Positions 9,318 through 22,171 of a stretch of 64,000 nt of DNA are shown piece by piece. The DNA comes from Cladocopium goreaui (lineage: Eukaryota; Sar; Dinophyceae; Suessiales; Symbiodiniaceae), in NCBI GenBank assembly GCA_947184155.2, contig CAMXCT020004068.1:389881-453880 (forward strand). Reading direction: 5' to 3'. The notes beneath the pieces were generated by a model that saw nothing but the letters and a program-made list of their open reading frames with translations, was not told where the DNA came from and ran no database searches. How positions within the stretch are numbered: position 1 is the first letter of the stretch; each line of letters opens with the position of its first letter. Position numbers and translations under genes: made by a program.

Positions 9318-11136
9318 GTATTGGAGTTTGGAGCTAACCAAACAACATATTAGGATAGCTTACCGGAGGTTTTGACATTAAATAACTTACACAAAAAAAA
9401 ACTCACAATTCTATAGCTCCCCCAATTCAGTGGATCGGGATGTGTTCACATCCACGCTCTTCCGTGTGGGTTTGGCTGGGGCCTCCATCCGTAGGGGGAT
9501 TCTCTGAAGCTGCAGCTGGGACTAAAGTTATACCTCTAAGATAGACATAGAATCAGCTACCAACATCTACCAACTATGATTTTATGATCAGATTCAATAT
9601 GAGTTTTTGAGATTTCCAAATTTCATGGAGTGGATCATGAGGATCTCTGGAATCTGCTGGTTTACTCAGGTGAAACATACAGATGTGGCGGTGACATTGG
9701 CCTCATGAGGGTCCAGATACCATCTTGGACGAGGCTAAACAGGGACATTGGGTGAAGAAGTGAAGCTTTTTTGATTCCCCAACAGGGGTACAATAAATAT
9801 TTATGGTTACACTATTTATGATATATCAGATATACAGCCCAAGTTTATGGCTACATGCTATGTACATGATATGTACCTGATCTTTGGGTGTGTCACTAAA
9901 AATAGGCTGCCATCCAGGTGGTATCCCCAATCAACACTGATCCAGGTGGCTGATATTGAGAACTTCCATGGGTCTGTCCCAAATAGGTGATGAAAACCCT
10001 CAGTTGATGTCAATTTCACTGAGAATTTTTGCGCAAAACCATCAACATAAAAATATCAAATTTAAGGGTGGATTTTCCCACAGCTTTCATGCAAAACCCA
10101 ACATCCCAACCCTCTACGATTCTCAAGTTGCTTCAACTGCAAGGCGGCCGAACCAATGCTTCCGCTTCTGTGCGATGTTTGAGAGTCCCGCAGACTTTGG
10201 ATGTTTCATCACTGCAGGGGGCTGCCAGCCGAGAATCATGGATTGTCATGGATCCCATAGGAAAATTGCATAACAAAATCATATTGGATGATTTTATGAT
10301 ACGTTCAATATATGTTTTTTTACTTTTCCCATCTGTTCACTGTTGTTTCAAACAAAACACCTCCGAGTTCCTAAAAAAACGGAGGACCGGGACTTAAGAT
10401 GTAGATCTTCCATTCCTCAGGCCAAAACCACGATTCCTAATTGCTAGTTCATCCTTTTTATCATCTAAAAATGGGCAAAGTTTCATAGCTATGTTGAATA
10501 ATCAGAGGGTATATATATATATAATTGGATATCGTATGGATGCTTTACATATATATATAACTGGACCATTGAGGGATGTTCCAACATATATGTGGGTACT
10601 GTACCGGTGTCCATACATGTATATTTTACATGTACAGAGACCTCGATGAATTAGAATGACCCTCTATGTGACGTCACTGGAATGGTGATTAGTAAAGGGA
10701 ATCATCCCCAAATGGCCTTGCTTCAACTATGTTCAGGTTAGTGAATTACCATAATTCAGCCGTGTACATATATATATACAATAACCCACCAAAAAGGTAG
10801 AACTGCATTTCCAGGATTCCTATACATCATCTTTCCCCATTCGAGGTTTCCAACTTTTCCATCTAATTGGGGGCTGCAAAAAATGCATATCCCACCTTCA
10901 GGGTTTGAAGCCCACAGACTGCAGTGCAAGAGGGGCCAATGGTCAAAGAACCAAAGGTTGGAGGGCCTCAATTCATTTCGCCTTGTGCGTTTGGTAAAAA
11001 CTGCAGGCTTTGGAAAAAAAAATGCTATGTTAAATGTTCTTATTCTTGTCGCTTCGCGATGACAACTGCACCGGTGTTGGCTCCGGAGTTCCAACAAAAC
11101 CATTATTTTTTGTTCTATGTTGGGTCTTCGTAGATC
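9318..11136. other. Non-coding DNA, nothing firm
   Basis: AT-rich with short TATATA runs at 10510-10560. An open stretch near 10140-10230 (frame FESPADFGCFITAG) may be an exon but has no clear splice sites. No repeat of note. Confidence 0.35.
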
Positions 11137-11265
11137 TCATGATGGGAGTATGTTGGCTCCATGTTGGCTCCATGTTGGGCTGTGTTGGGCCCATATTGGG
11201 CCCTGTTGGGGCATTGGGCCTATGTTGGGCCCATGTTGGGCCTATGTTGGGCCATGTTGAGGCCA
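11137..11265. repeat. Degenerate TGTTGGGCCCA tandem repeat
   Basis: About eleven units of 9-12 bases around ATGTTGGGCCC, drifting to ATGTTGGCTCC at the left end. Not coding. Confidence 0.8.
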
Positions 11266-14200
11266 AGTTTGGCGACTTAGCCGATTTTAGACTGTGGAAA
11301 AACAGGGGAGTCTAGAGCAATAAAGGGACCTACCAAGCTAAAGCTTAGTAGCTATTGCACTTGCTTCCAGTTCACACATGCACACAAAAACGCCTCGGCA
11401 CCTTCAGTGCGGTCGGATTTCTTTGTTTTCTTGCGTGGTTTCTTACGACCAGGTAAGGCCAATGTTGCAGGTCCAGTAGTTAAGATCTAGTTTATGTAGG
11501 CTAGCGGCTAGCCATTTGTCATGATGGGACTTCAGCTGGACTTTGTCAACTTCTTGTCACCTTTGGCGGCCAAAGACTACATGAAGAGTGCAGAGGCTCT
11601 CCAACAAGACTGACAGGTACTCCGAATATGTAAAAAAAGTGCACTCGCTGATGGTACTCCACCATCACGAGCAAACCTCTTCCGTGCCAGCACCAGCACC
11701 TGCTGCTGTAAAAAATAGTGCTGGACAGAGTAGGCTGCCGAACAGCGAGTCACTCAGTCAAGGACTGTTCAAACCTGGACATGTTGTCGTGCCAGTCATC
11801 CGCAAGTCCTCGATCTAATCGTCTTCAGAATTGCATGAAGCTTCCTTGCCCCTTGAGTGAAACATGGTCGAAACAACCTTGGGAGATACCAGCAGCTTAC
11901 AGCTGCTTTTCAAATGACCATGTTTTTTTTTTTCACCAGCAGAAATGCTGAAATGGAGATACCTGATGATCAAATTGGCCTTGCGGGGCCGCTCAGGTCA
12001 TGTCATTGAGTTGACATTTGGGAAGCTATGTAAAAAAAACGCGGAATAAGCTTCGGAAGTCAGAAAAACTAGGAATGGCAGGCACTGTGTTTTCTTTTGA
12101 ATTCCAGTTCCGACAGATCCAGCCGTCCAGTCTTTGGCCCTGCGGCGATTTTCTGGCGAAACGTAGAAATTTTCTTAAGCAGGGTGCATTTGTCGAAGTC
12201 CCTTCAAGTTGCTCAGCTGGAATCAGCGGGTGCGAGGTGACGTGACGGAGTGGCGGCTTGGTCACCGCAACACTTGTCGCGCCACCAGATGGAGTTTATT
12301 TGCTCCAGCCAGTGGAGCCCAGCCTGGTGTTGACATGGAGTGATTCAAGACACTCCGAAAAAAAAGAAAAGAATTGACAGTTAGAACTAAATTTGACCTA
12401 CAAAAAGACTGAGAAGAAAGGAGAGTTAGCGAGCAACTCTGAATTCTTCTTTCTGGATCTTCATGAATCATCTGTGGGTGGCTCAACTACCAGTGATCTT
12501 TCCAAGTGCTGGGCCCCACTGAGACCCCCCGCAAACCAGAAACCAACAGAAAGACGCACAAAACTCCCTTGCTGCGGGGAGGCTGGGTGGGGTGGTGGTG
12601 GTGACACCCGTGATATCAATTGATATCATATCAATGAACAGCTGGTTCTGTCAAAGATTTGGATGGAATGATGACCTCCAACTGGCCAATAATGTTGGGA
12701 CGGTTTGAAACCACCAATCAGTGAAATTATTGAAACACTCACTCAAACAAGACTCGGGACTCAACCTGATTTCATGTGGGGGACAAAGCGAATGTAGGCA
12801 AGAAGCTGGTGGATAGTTTCAGCATGTTTCAGCCATGTTTGGTCTTGTTTGACCCTCAACTCTTCTGATGTTTGTTGGATATTTCGAGTGATAAGTGCCT
12901 CAAATCTTGCGGATCTATAAAGGAGGAAATGACAATTGTGTTTCCATTGTTCTCTTAGACATATATATATATACGTAATATTACGTAATTATGTGTATAT
13001 ATATAATTTTCTAGATGATAATGGATGATATGATATAGAATATATAGCAAAACAGTATGATAATTTGACGTACCAAAATAGCAGCCGGAACCTTGGAGTA
13101 TTGCCATCTCATAGGTCAGAAGGGAATTCCATCCGAAATCCAAATATGAGGACCCTATCCATGAACACAATAGGTGACCACAGGCACAGTGAACATAGTA
13201 TATACTCCAAAACTATACAAGACTCCCAGGATATTAGAATGATTTAGAATGATCACACCATAGACATAGTGTTTTCCTGGAAGAACACATTGTTAACAAA
13301 AAATCTGCCGGGATCATTGAAGAAAAACATAAGGTGCAAAAGCAACAGCTTCTCAGTTTGCCTCCAGTTGCTGGTCCCAAGGTCCATGTTGAACGCCATG
13401 ATGGAGGTGATGGCTTGCCCGGCATGGGAGATGGCACCCGATGAATGCCCTTCTATTGGAGATGGCGCTTTTTTTGAGGGTTGCAGCCCCTGTTGTTTGT
13501 CGTTTTCTGGGGGGGAACTGAGTTTTTCTCACCGGTCTCTTTCCACTTTGTTCCACTTTGTTCGCATACTTTCTGCAAATCCTCCAATGTGTGCAACTTG
13601 TTTCTTTGCTCGGAATTTATCACTGTGCAGCCAAGCACTCAACAAGTTGATGGAATCTCTTCCAGTGGATGTTGGATAATCATGGATGCACCCTCCAATG
13701 GATCATCGACTCATAGTCCCTGTTAAAATGTCAATGGGGTACAATTTTCAGACCCCAGATGGAAAAACCAAACAATGTTAGTGCAACAAGTGCCAGATGA
13801 GACTAAATCTCTTTTGACTTGATCCATCAAGTTTTTGGTACCCAAATCTGAACGGAGAAAAATGATGGATATGTAAATTACCCCCAAAAATCTACCCAGA
13901 GGCAACCGAGAAAAAAGGCTCCCTTGCAGATGTCCATGCCTCGCGAGGCAGTGGAGACGCCTTTCAGCCTGGTAATCCTCAGTTCGGCTGTGCCCTCCTT
14001 GAAGGCAAGACGACTGGACGTTGGTTGAGCTGTAGGCAACAAAAGGTGTGTTAAGAAACCAAACTCACTGTTCATTTTTACTGAATTGTGCCCCTTGTGT
14101 GGGGTCCCGAAAAACCAAGTAGTGGGGCAGGTTGGCCCAGCATTTTCTGGGCCACGTTGGATGAGCAACGAAACAGCGACAGGAACTGCAGAGCCTACGT

Positions 14201-14332
14201 CGGGTGGTGCAAAGTCGACAGATCCTGGGTGCCTTTGGACCCAGCATCGGCCACAGCCTCTGCCTTCAACAGTCCTGCTGGTTGACGATTCTAATTATAG
14301 TTATAGGTTGTTATAGGGGATTATACGAACCA

Positions 14333-14363
<31 letters not shown>

Positions 14364-15390
14364 ATTATATTATATTATATATATAGGAAATAATAGTTAT
14401 ATATTAGTTATATAATGTTGTATACGGGATTAAGCTACATTATCCTAACCAAGATTAACTGGGGAAACCGTCACACTCCATGAACGGGGAAGCCCGTTCT
14501 CAACCAACCAGTATAAAGAGACGACCTAGAGGCGTCTATGCAAGTTTGGCTGTCATCTTTTCATCTCATTGAAAGCGGTGTGATGCTCATTTAGATTGGT
14601 ATCACCCCGAGACCGTGCGCAGCAAGGGACGACCTACCTAGGGTTTTGAAGAGTGCCCAAGGGAGACGCTCGAACCAAAGACGTGAAGGATTCATAGTTA
14701 TTTCACCTCTTCACATAGTTGATTCATAGAATTGGATGATGGGAAAATTTACAGGAAAGCCCTATATTTGATGGTAAAAACCTATGGTTTCCTGTAGATT
14801 TTCCCTTAAACCAATCCATTGATTGATTGGAATCTTCACCCCGACCTGTAAGGTGAAGACAAGGCAGGATTAGGGGTGGCGAGACCAGTGGGACCAGTGG
14901 GACGTTGGGAAAAATGATACACTCCAGTGGGACATATGGCGTAGTTTTTAAATATGTTCGGTGTATATATATAACATAACTATATATATAGACACATGAA
15001 GAAAGATGTAGACACAAAGATAGAGACAGATAAATAGATGATAGATGTAAGATGTACATATATTTCTATAAACTAGAATATCTCTCCGGCGATATCTACT
15101 TGTTTTTCGCCCTTCGGGAGATTCGCAGAAATCATTGAACTGAAACCATCTCCAAGTGGGCAACAGGCACGGCTCCTGAAGCTTCAAATTGTACATTGCA
15201 GTCGTTATCGGCGTTTTGTTGCTTGTTCCAGCTACTTCATGTAATATTTCATGTCATGAACCACAGCATATCCACAGCACCAGGCATGTTTAAAAGCAAC
15301 TGTTTGGGGTCCATAGTGTGGATCGCTGGATTCATCTGCAGTGAAACTCTGCCAGGTCTACTCGGACTTTTGCTACCGGTTGAAACTCAG
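11266..15390. other. Non-coding DNA with weak coding fragments
   Basis: Possible but unproven coding pieces: 11588-11818 plus (Pro/Ala-rich), 13240-13690 minus (frame with LHTLEDLQKVCEQSGTKW, broken by a stop near the AAAAAAG run at about 13470), and 14156-14285 plus (frame ending FNSPAG). Simple repeats: TATATA at 12960-13010 and 14332-14390. No gene is called. Confidence 0.3.
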
Positions 15391-15530
15391 GCGGCTACGG
15401 ACTCACTGGACGAGCTGCATGGCGGTTCATCCCCACGTTTTCAACCAGGCACTACCACTTGGACTTTGCCTCGGACTACGAATACAGTCCGGACTTCAGC
15501 CATCTCCACAACAATCTGGATGCCTTGTAG
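15391..15530 (+). CDS. Candidate exon, unknown protein
   Basis: CTCAG|GCGGC acceptor. The frame GYGLTGRAAWRFIPTFSTRH continues YHLDFASDYEYSPDFSHLHN and NLDAL, then TAG (or a GTAGTG donor). The aromatic- and Asp-rich composition looks like real protein. Two other frames are also open here, so the choice of frame is uncertain. No family recognised. Confidence 0.35.
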
Positions 15531-16689
15531 TGAAAGTATGAGCAAAGGGTGGATCATATCAAGGAGAAAACATCAAATTCACAGCTCGACTTATTCAGCT
15601 TTCAGATGGAGTAGGATGGAGTGGTCATATAAACATATATAAACAATATATCTCAATAGATATTATAAGTATATATATATACTTATAAATAAATATATAT
15701 ATATATAATCATTCATATAATGTATATGTATGTATATATATATATACATATATGCACATACAACTATCTCAACATGCATCAAGAACCCCATGTATTTTAC
15801 GGTTCCGAGGTGTGATCTTCGATGAAGCCTCTGCTTCTTCGATCAGGTGGGGATTTCGATGATTTACCGGACTTTGAAATGGCAATGGAACCCATGGTCC
15901 ATGGATGTCCATGGTAATATGAAATTAAGTAAAACCAGATGGTTTATCATAAAGTTATTGGCTATATGAAATTAAATTACCAGATTGTATTTTTATTGGT
16001 ATTGGTATTGATGGAACAGTATTGATGGGTGTGGTATTGATTGGATATTGATGGGTATTGATATCATGAGTAATTACTAATGTGAAATTATGGCCTCAAC
16101 TCAGAAATATCCAGAAAATATGAGGATTTGCCTTATTGATGGATATTGATGGGTTCCTTTATTGTTTCATTTTTTGTCCACTCCACACGACTTTCATATA
16201 TTCGGATGGACCACCAAGCTGATGACCAGCCGCATACCCAGGGGAAGCTGGTTTCATGAGGAAAAGGTGGAAGCTCGATGGCATTTCACATGCTTTTGTG
16301 GTGTGATTCAAGCGCTGGAGACTTTGATTTGACATGCTTTTGTTATCTTTTGTTTGGTTTCATTTGATTAGAGTATTCTTGAGTTGATTCGATTTGTTTG
16401 TTCCTTTCATGTGTTTGAGTCATGCATTCTGTTAGTGGGATGCACCTACACGCTGGAATACGCTGGATGATTACCCATACACAGGAGATCATTAAATCCC
16501 GTTATTATGTCCCCCGATTGTGGTTACCAAAATATTGCAACATATGATAAATTATGATAATATGTATATGATTGTATATGTAACGTATGTATAACATATG
16601 TATAACCAAATGATACCGTGGTATTTTGCATCGTCTTAATAGATATGTTACGTTGCTTTTGATCTTATCAAATCTACCCTATCAGGAAT

Positions 16690-16800
16690 TCCCCTCTGGT
16701 AATCAAAAATGGTTTGCTGGAAAATCCCTCATTTAGAATACTGTAGATAATCTTCCCAGCTATCATTAAACCTCCATCTAGTGCGGGGATTTCCACGCTG
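16690..16800. repeat. Dispersed repeat (CTCTGGTAATCAAA ... TAGTGCRGGGATTTCC), copy 1
   Basis: About 110 bases that match 33320-33425 from CCCCTCTGGTAATCAAA through a middle AAAATCYC-CATTTA part to TAGTGCGGGGATTTCC and GCTGAGGA. Both copies lie on the plus strand. 15530-16690 around it is AT-rich with TATATA runs (15650-15760) and no supported gene. Confidence 0.6.
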
Positions 16801-17351
16801 AGGAAGACAAAGAAGGTCCCTGCAAACTTTGCGAGACCTTGGGGTGGCTTGGGCAGCAGAATCTTTGCCGGTCATTTGGATCAATTGCCCAGTAAAACTG
16901 AACATGCAGCCCTTGAGCATCCTTAAGCCAAGTCAGTAGCTATTTTTGATAAGATGATAATATAAAGATAGTTCATGTTATCTAATTGAAATAACAACAA
17001 TAAGAAGAAGTAGGTTCTGCCCTTTAGCTGCAGTTTTCTATCCAACTCATTATTGGTGCAGTATCCCGTCGGAGAAAGAGGTCTTTGGGAGCCGTAGTTT
17101 CTCAAAAAGTCTTCTTGGAGAACTTCCAGGCCCAGTTGATCTACATAAATGCTGAAAGATGTTAGCAGATTCCAATTCTGTTTCAAATAGACTGATTGTA
17201 TGATTCTCTTCAACTGAAATTCATATCATTTCATGTCAATCTGTATTCAATACCAGCAACGAGCGGAGCCCATCCCCATCCAAGCGGCATCTCAAGGCCG
17301 ACGTTCCTGGCTCATAGTGATGCTCTGCGTGGGGACCTGAGAATAGCCATG

Positions 17352-17452
17352 ATGGTTGGTACCCCCAGCCCGCTGGGTGGTTTATCATGAAAAATAACCC
17401 CCAAAAACATGGATGATGATTTGGGGGTACCCCCATGACTTAGGACACCTCC
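17352..17452. repeat. Inverted-repeat element, GGAGGTTTCC family (copy, one arm decayed)
   Basis: The right arm reads GGGGGTACCCCCATGACTTA then GGACACCTCC; the left arm keeps only GGTACCCCCA. Same family as 31269-31373 and 56555-56681. Confidence 0.5.
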
Positions 17453-18349
17453 GTATTATGGTCATTCATGGTGCGGAGTTGATTTGTGGATCTTGGAGGT
17501 TGCCAACCTGGCGCTGCACCTGCAATGCTTTGAGGTGTTTGGTACCCAATGTTTGATCCAAACTAGTTACCAGTCATCCATCACTACTAAGTCCCAGTTG
17601 TTTGTTGGTGAACCCGTAAACCCCACCACTTTTGCTGATGAAGCCAGCATTTGTGATGGTGGAATTCCCCTTTTTTTCAGAAAATCTCCAAAAAGGGGAC
17701 CCCATGTTGCCACGTTTCTAGAAATACTTTTGACTTTTGAACCATCGTTTTTTAAGGGTAGGTGAACCAATTTTTCAGCCACATTTTTGTTAACTCCCCA
17801 TTTTTGGGGGTGTACCCTCCCTGACCAAGGTACTGTAGCATTTCACCCAGAGCTGGATGGAGAGCCCGACACCTGATGTGGTGAGCTACTTCTGGGGATG
17901 TAAAAACCAGGGCATCTACAGCCATACATATGTATATATAATATATAGTAATAATATGTATATTATATATATATAGTTATATTTAACTATATATATATAC
18001 ATATTATTATGTATAGGTTTTATACATTGGTGGTTTCAAGTTTTTCTTAGACCATTTTGTTGGAACACGATCTCAGCTTGAGATGTTGGGGTATGGGTGG
18101 CTCAGCCTCCAATCAGAATAAACGGTCAGTTGGATGGTTAAATCCCAATCATGAACACCCCACGATTCTGGGTAATATGTCAATGTGTTGCGGTTAATCC
18201 ATGTTAGTCCCATTATTTTTTCGATTGATTCTCTAGCGACCCTTTTTACCTCCCAAACGTATCTGGGGTTGTTGGGCACAACAATTTTTGGTGGGTCATA
18301 GATCCGATGATGGCTCCCATTATTTATATATATACATATATATATATAC

Positions 18350-18396
<47 letters not shown>

Positions 18397-18558
18397 CATA
18401 TATATATATGTATATAAAATATACTATGTGCGTGTGTGTGTATATATATAAACATAATATGTATATCTTTTTTATTTTCCAGCACACATCCCACTTTTTG
18501 GGTGCTTCAGGTGGTGTTTTTTCCCCAAAAAATGGGCCTTTCTGGGTGTCTGAACGAG
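17453..18558. other. Non-coding DNA with TATATACA repeats
   Basis: 17480-17530 has a possible exon (frame ILEVANLALHLQCFE before GTGTTT). 17935-18010 and 18325-18420 are TATATA/TATACA microsatellites. Nothing else seen. Confidence 0.35.
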
Positions 18559-18610
18559 GTGGGCCCTCTTAGACTTCTCCATCCGCGCCACACGGACGCC
18601 TTTGCTGCAG
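18559..18610 (+). CDS. Candidate short exon, unknown protein
   Basis: ACGAG|GTGGGC acceptor, frame [17 protein letters not shown], then CTGCAG|GCAGCT, a GC donor of the kind used in the dehydrogenase gene. Unrecognised. Confidence 0.3.
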
Positions 18611-19244
18611 GCAGCTGTTTCGGCTGGGATAGGGTCCAAAAATCCGGAAGATGGGGATAAAAAAAGGGATCTTTTTTTGTTGGGCACCAATAAATCCCAA
18701 AAATCCTAGGATGGAACTTAACAATTGGAATATCCGGCTAAAAAGTCACCAACTGTAGGGGTTTAGGCATCAAACAATGAGACCAAAAGGTGATTTAGCC
18801 ACGCAATACGGAAACAATCAGGGGAGATATGGGGATATCAATAATGGCACCAGTATGGGGTATGAATTGAACCAACAAGAGAATTGGAGACACAATGGCT
18901 AGAACCAACAACACGCTCTGGCCGATGGTTGAGGGACAATCATGGCAAAAACCAATTTCCAGGAAGTTTATCAGTTCAGGCGCCAGTTGAAGGTGGTGTA
19001 TCCTTTCTGATCATCTGGCCACCAACTAGTTTCCCAGTCTTGGGCCTTGCCAGATGGGTCTTTTGTATTCTACCTGGCCCAAAAACGATGCAAACGCTTG
19101 ACACACTTGATTCTGTATGTGATATAGCAGATAATAATGCCGTACCTATATATATATACACAATAGATATGTATATGGCTTATATGTACACACATACATA
19201 CACCATTCTATTTGTCATGTACTGTATGTTGTCTTATGTTACAG

Positions 19245-19291
19245 GTGGAGTCTGTGAGCTCATCGTCAGAAACTTGGGAACCCAGCTCCAG
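19245..19291 (+). CDS. Candidate short exon, unknown protein
   Basis: TTACAG|GTGGAG acceptor, frame GVCELIVRNLGTQLQ, then CAG|GTGTGG donor. It lies 20 bases left of an inverted-repeat element, which would then be in the following intron. Unrecognised. Confidence 0.3.
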
Positions 19292-19310
19292 GTGTGGTTT
19301 TCTCCATTTT

Positions 19311-19422
19311 GATATACCCTCTGGTAAACATACAAAAAGCTATTGAAAATGGTCAATGATAGTGGATTTTCCCATGAAAAATGGTGATTTTCCATAGTTA
19401 TGTTAGTTTACCAGAGGGTATC
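19311..19422. repeat. 112-bp MITE-like inverted repeat (ACCCTCTGGTAAAC ends)
   Basis: Left end GATATACCCTCTGGTAAAC; right end GTTTACCAGAGGGTATC, its reverse complement bar one insertion. The interior is AT-rich with an internal AATGG/CCATT symmetry. No coding capacity. Part-copies lie near 7424 and 16690. Confidence 0.65.
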
Positions 19423-21345
19423 TTGATATGTTGGAGCCTTGTTCAGACTTGTTCATGTTGATTCTGGGTGCAGAATCCCTGATGGTACTTTGGTATGATG
19501 CACCTTTTCCATTGGACATTCTCATAGAATATCCGGAGCTAATGGGTCATGAGGCAGTGATGTCAGGTTGTTGTCTGGATTTCGTTCTAAGAACATTGAA
19601 AGATAGGCTGTGGGAAATCGGTGACATTTGGTGACTTCTATCCATCCGTTCACCGTGTTTGTGTAGAAATCTCCGTTCAGTGACTGTGGATTCAACCAAC
19701 CCAAAAAAACAACCCCCTGAAAGGTTTACTCGCCAATGATAGGTTGTTGGTGGTTAAGAAGCCCAGTTGCCTTATTATTGGGGCGGTCACCTTGATGGTG
19801 AATCATTTCAACTATTTAAATCCCCATGAACCGAATCGGGTACGTCATACATCTTTGCATTGTCTCAATGATGTAAGATGATGTAGGGTTCAAATGTTAT
19901 CCTGAGCCAGCAAATAAATATATACATGTACTTCTTTTGTTGAGTGTTTCCCCTTTTGGGCGGATTCCTGTTGTTGGTCGTGCCCACTTTTGGCATGGAG
20001 CCCATGTCTAGTAGCTCGAGCTTGAGGCTTTAATTTGAAGGTGTTCTCCCTTTTTGCAATCAGACACCAGTCAACCTATGAACAAAGCAGCATTTTTTGG
20101 TGGTATGTTCAAACATTCATATGTCATTCAAATGGGGATAGGTGACAATTTTTTTTTTCACAGACGGGGATGGAAGATCATTTGGAGTACACCATCCCAT
20201 TGCCATCCCATTATCCTCATCAGTGAAACCGCATGTTTTTATGGTTGGAAGCCCTTGGATGGTGATGGTGAGATGCTATTTCTGATGGGAAAAAATCCAA
20301 ATGTTTGATGCTTCAAAGGTTCATTATTTGCCTGATTATATCTATATATATATGTATTTAATTATGTGTATATATGTATATAATTCATCTTAGACTCTCA
20401 ATTTCACATCTCAAAATGGTTAACCACCTATTTCTTATCGTAACATTTATCTTACCCCCAAGTGTCAACGCTGGTCCCATCCTTAGCCTTGTGGCATCCG
20501 AGGTCTCGGCCCGGTTGGCGCCATCAGGGCGGTCACTTCGCAGCGTGTCCCCATGCGGTTCTGGAGGAGGAGATGTCTCTCACAGGGCCTGGGACTGAAA
20601 AAACATATCTTCTTCAAAAACGTTCAGCAAGAAAAGTTGGGATCAAATTCTTGGGATAATATATCCATTCAAAATCTGGTGTATATATATATAATTATAT
20701 ATATATATAATTATATATATATATATACACATAGATATAGACGCTGTATTCCGTATCATCCCAAAGAATTGTGAACATGTGACAATTTCATCTGTGGAAG
20801 GCTTGGAGCCAGTCCCAATTTGGGGCCGCGTGGGTTTCCCCAAGATTGGGGATCAGGTGGTAGTTTTTCTCCACAGAATCTATAGATCAACGGGCTTCAA
20901 CCAGTTTGAGAAGTGCATCACTGCGCCAGCCATCCCGTGGCCAATTGATGAGCATTCCCAATGAAGCCATATTCATATTTTGTTAGTGGCCAATAACCCA
21001 CATTAATCATGATCAATCGATATCAATCTGATATTCCTCAGCATTTTCTGTGATGTCCCAGGCCACACCTTTATGGGCGAAATGATGTGCCGAAGGGGGT
21101 GGCCCCCAACTTCCAGTGGTTTGGGTCCCAGTGGGTGGTGTTTCTTGTGCAATAAAAGAACACTTGATGTGGATATGGGTCAAAAGCTATGATCAAGACC
21201 TATGATCAAAAGCATTTGCATAGCCTGAACATCCATTTTGCGTCCTTTCAGAATATGTCATATATATATATGTATGTGTATATATATATATGTCAGATTC
21301 TATACCAGCACCATCCCAAGCAATTGCTGTTTGCCGTTGCCGCAG
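19423..21345. other. Non-coding DNA with weak coding fragments
   Basis: A frame at 20500-20580 reads RPGWRHQGGHFAACPHAVLE; GGHFAA is seen near the C-terminus of epoxide hydrolases, but I found no other exon of that family nearby. 20779-20964 has an open frame with VGFPKIGDQVVVFL. TATATA runs at 20335-20385, 20680-20735 and 21260-21295. Confidence 0.3.
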
Positions 21346-21427
21346 GGTTGCTGGGCTTTGGATCGCCAGGTTCGGTGATGAGGCATCGGCGCTGGGAGAC
21401 GTCGCCAAGGCCACGGCCAGCAGGCAG
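21346..21427 (+). CDS. Candidate exon, unknown protein
   Basis: CCGCAG|GGTTGC acceptor, frame GLWIARFGDEASALGDVAKA then TASRQ, ending near GGCAG|GGC. Ala/Asp-rich and helical. It could be an upstream exon of the LicD-type gene, as it is on the same strand. Confidence 0.35.
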
Positions 21428-22082
21428 GGCAGCTTCCTAAAAAACGTGTTGATTGGTTATGAAACAGGGACTTAAACCAGGGATTTAAAACAGGATCTTA
21501 TTTGGATCTTATACTACCAAATTGATTGGGGATTATGAACTAAGGCATATAAAATGGAATATGATCATCCCACAGTGGCTATGGTGGTCACCATGCCAGC
21601 GTCAAAAATAAAAGTGCCAGGGTGATGATCCACATGAAACGCCGAAGAAGCCACCGGATTGGACTTGAATAGCGTGGAGCAGAATTCAAGAACTGCCACT
21701 ACGAGCCATTGCTTGCCACTGAAGGGAATCTGCGATGTTTGTCGTTTTTTTCATTTTGAACTATCTGAGTGTCAATTTTTACTGCATCCATTGCTTCATT
21801 TCAGAAAGTGCAGGTTGAAACCCGAGAAAGTGGCCCGTGTCTTCATGGAGAGCAACCACTTAAAGGTCTGGCTGGGACATCATCTATCTACTCGTCAATC
21901 TATCGATCTATTCATGTATGTTTCCATCCATGCATCTATCCATCAATACATATATATATATACACAGTATATTAATATTATATAATATTATAATATTCAT
22001 ATTATATATATATACGTGGATATATGCGGATGTTATGCATATGTATATATATATATACATCATATAGATGGAAATGAGGGAG

Positions 22083-22171
22083 GTGCACTTGCGCCCATGT
22101 TTGCTTTCAAGCGCCAGGACTTCACAGGTCCGGAGGGACAGAAGCGACACTTCGGCTGTAGCCTCTCAAAG
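22083..22171 (+). CDS. Candidate exon, unknown protein
   Basis: GGGAG|GTGCAC acceptor, frame LAPMFAFKRQDFTGPEGQKR then HFGCSLSK, and CTCAAAG|GTGAAC donor. Possibly part of the LicD-type gene that starts to be recognisable at 23561. Unrecognised. Confidence 0.35.

Noticed and set aside
13269..13679. 136-codon plus ORF rich in Ser, Phe and Cys
   Set aside because: Looks like the antisense of a slightly better but broken minus frame; neither is supported.
20500..20580. Epoxide-hydrolase-like GGHFAA motif
   Set aside because: Only one short motif; no nucleophile-elbow or other exon of the family found nearby.
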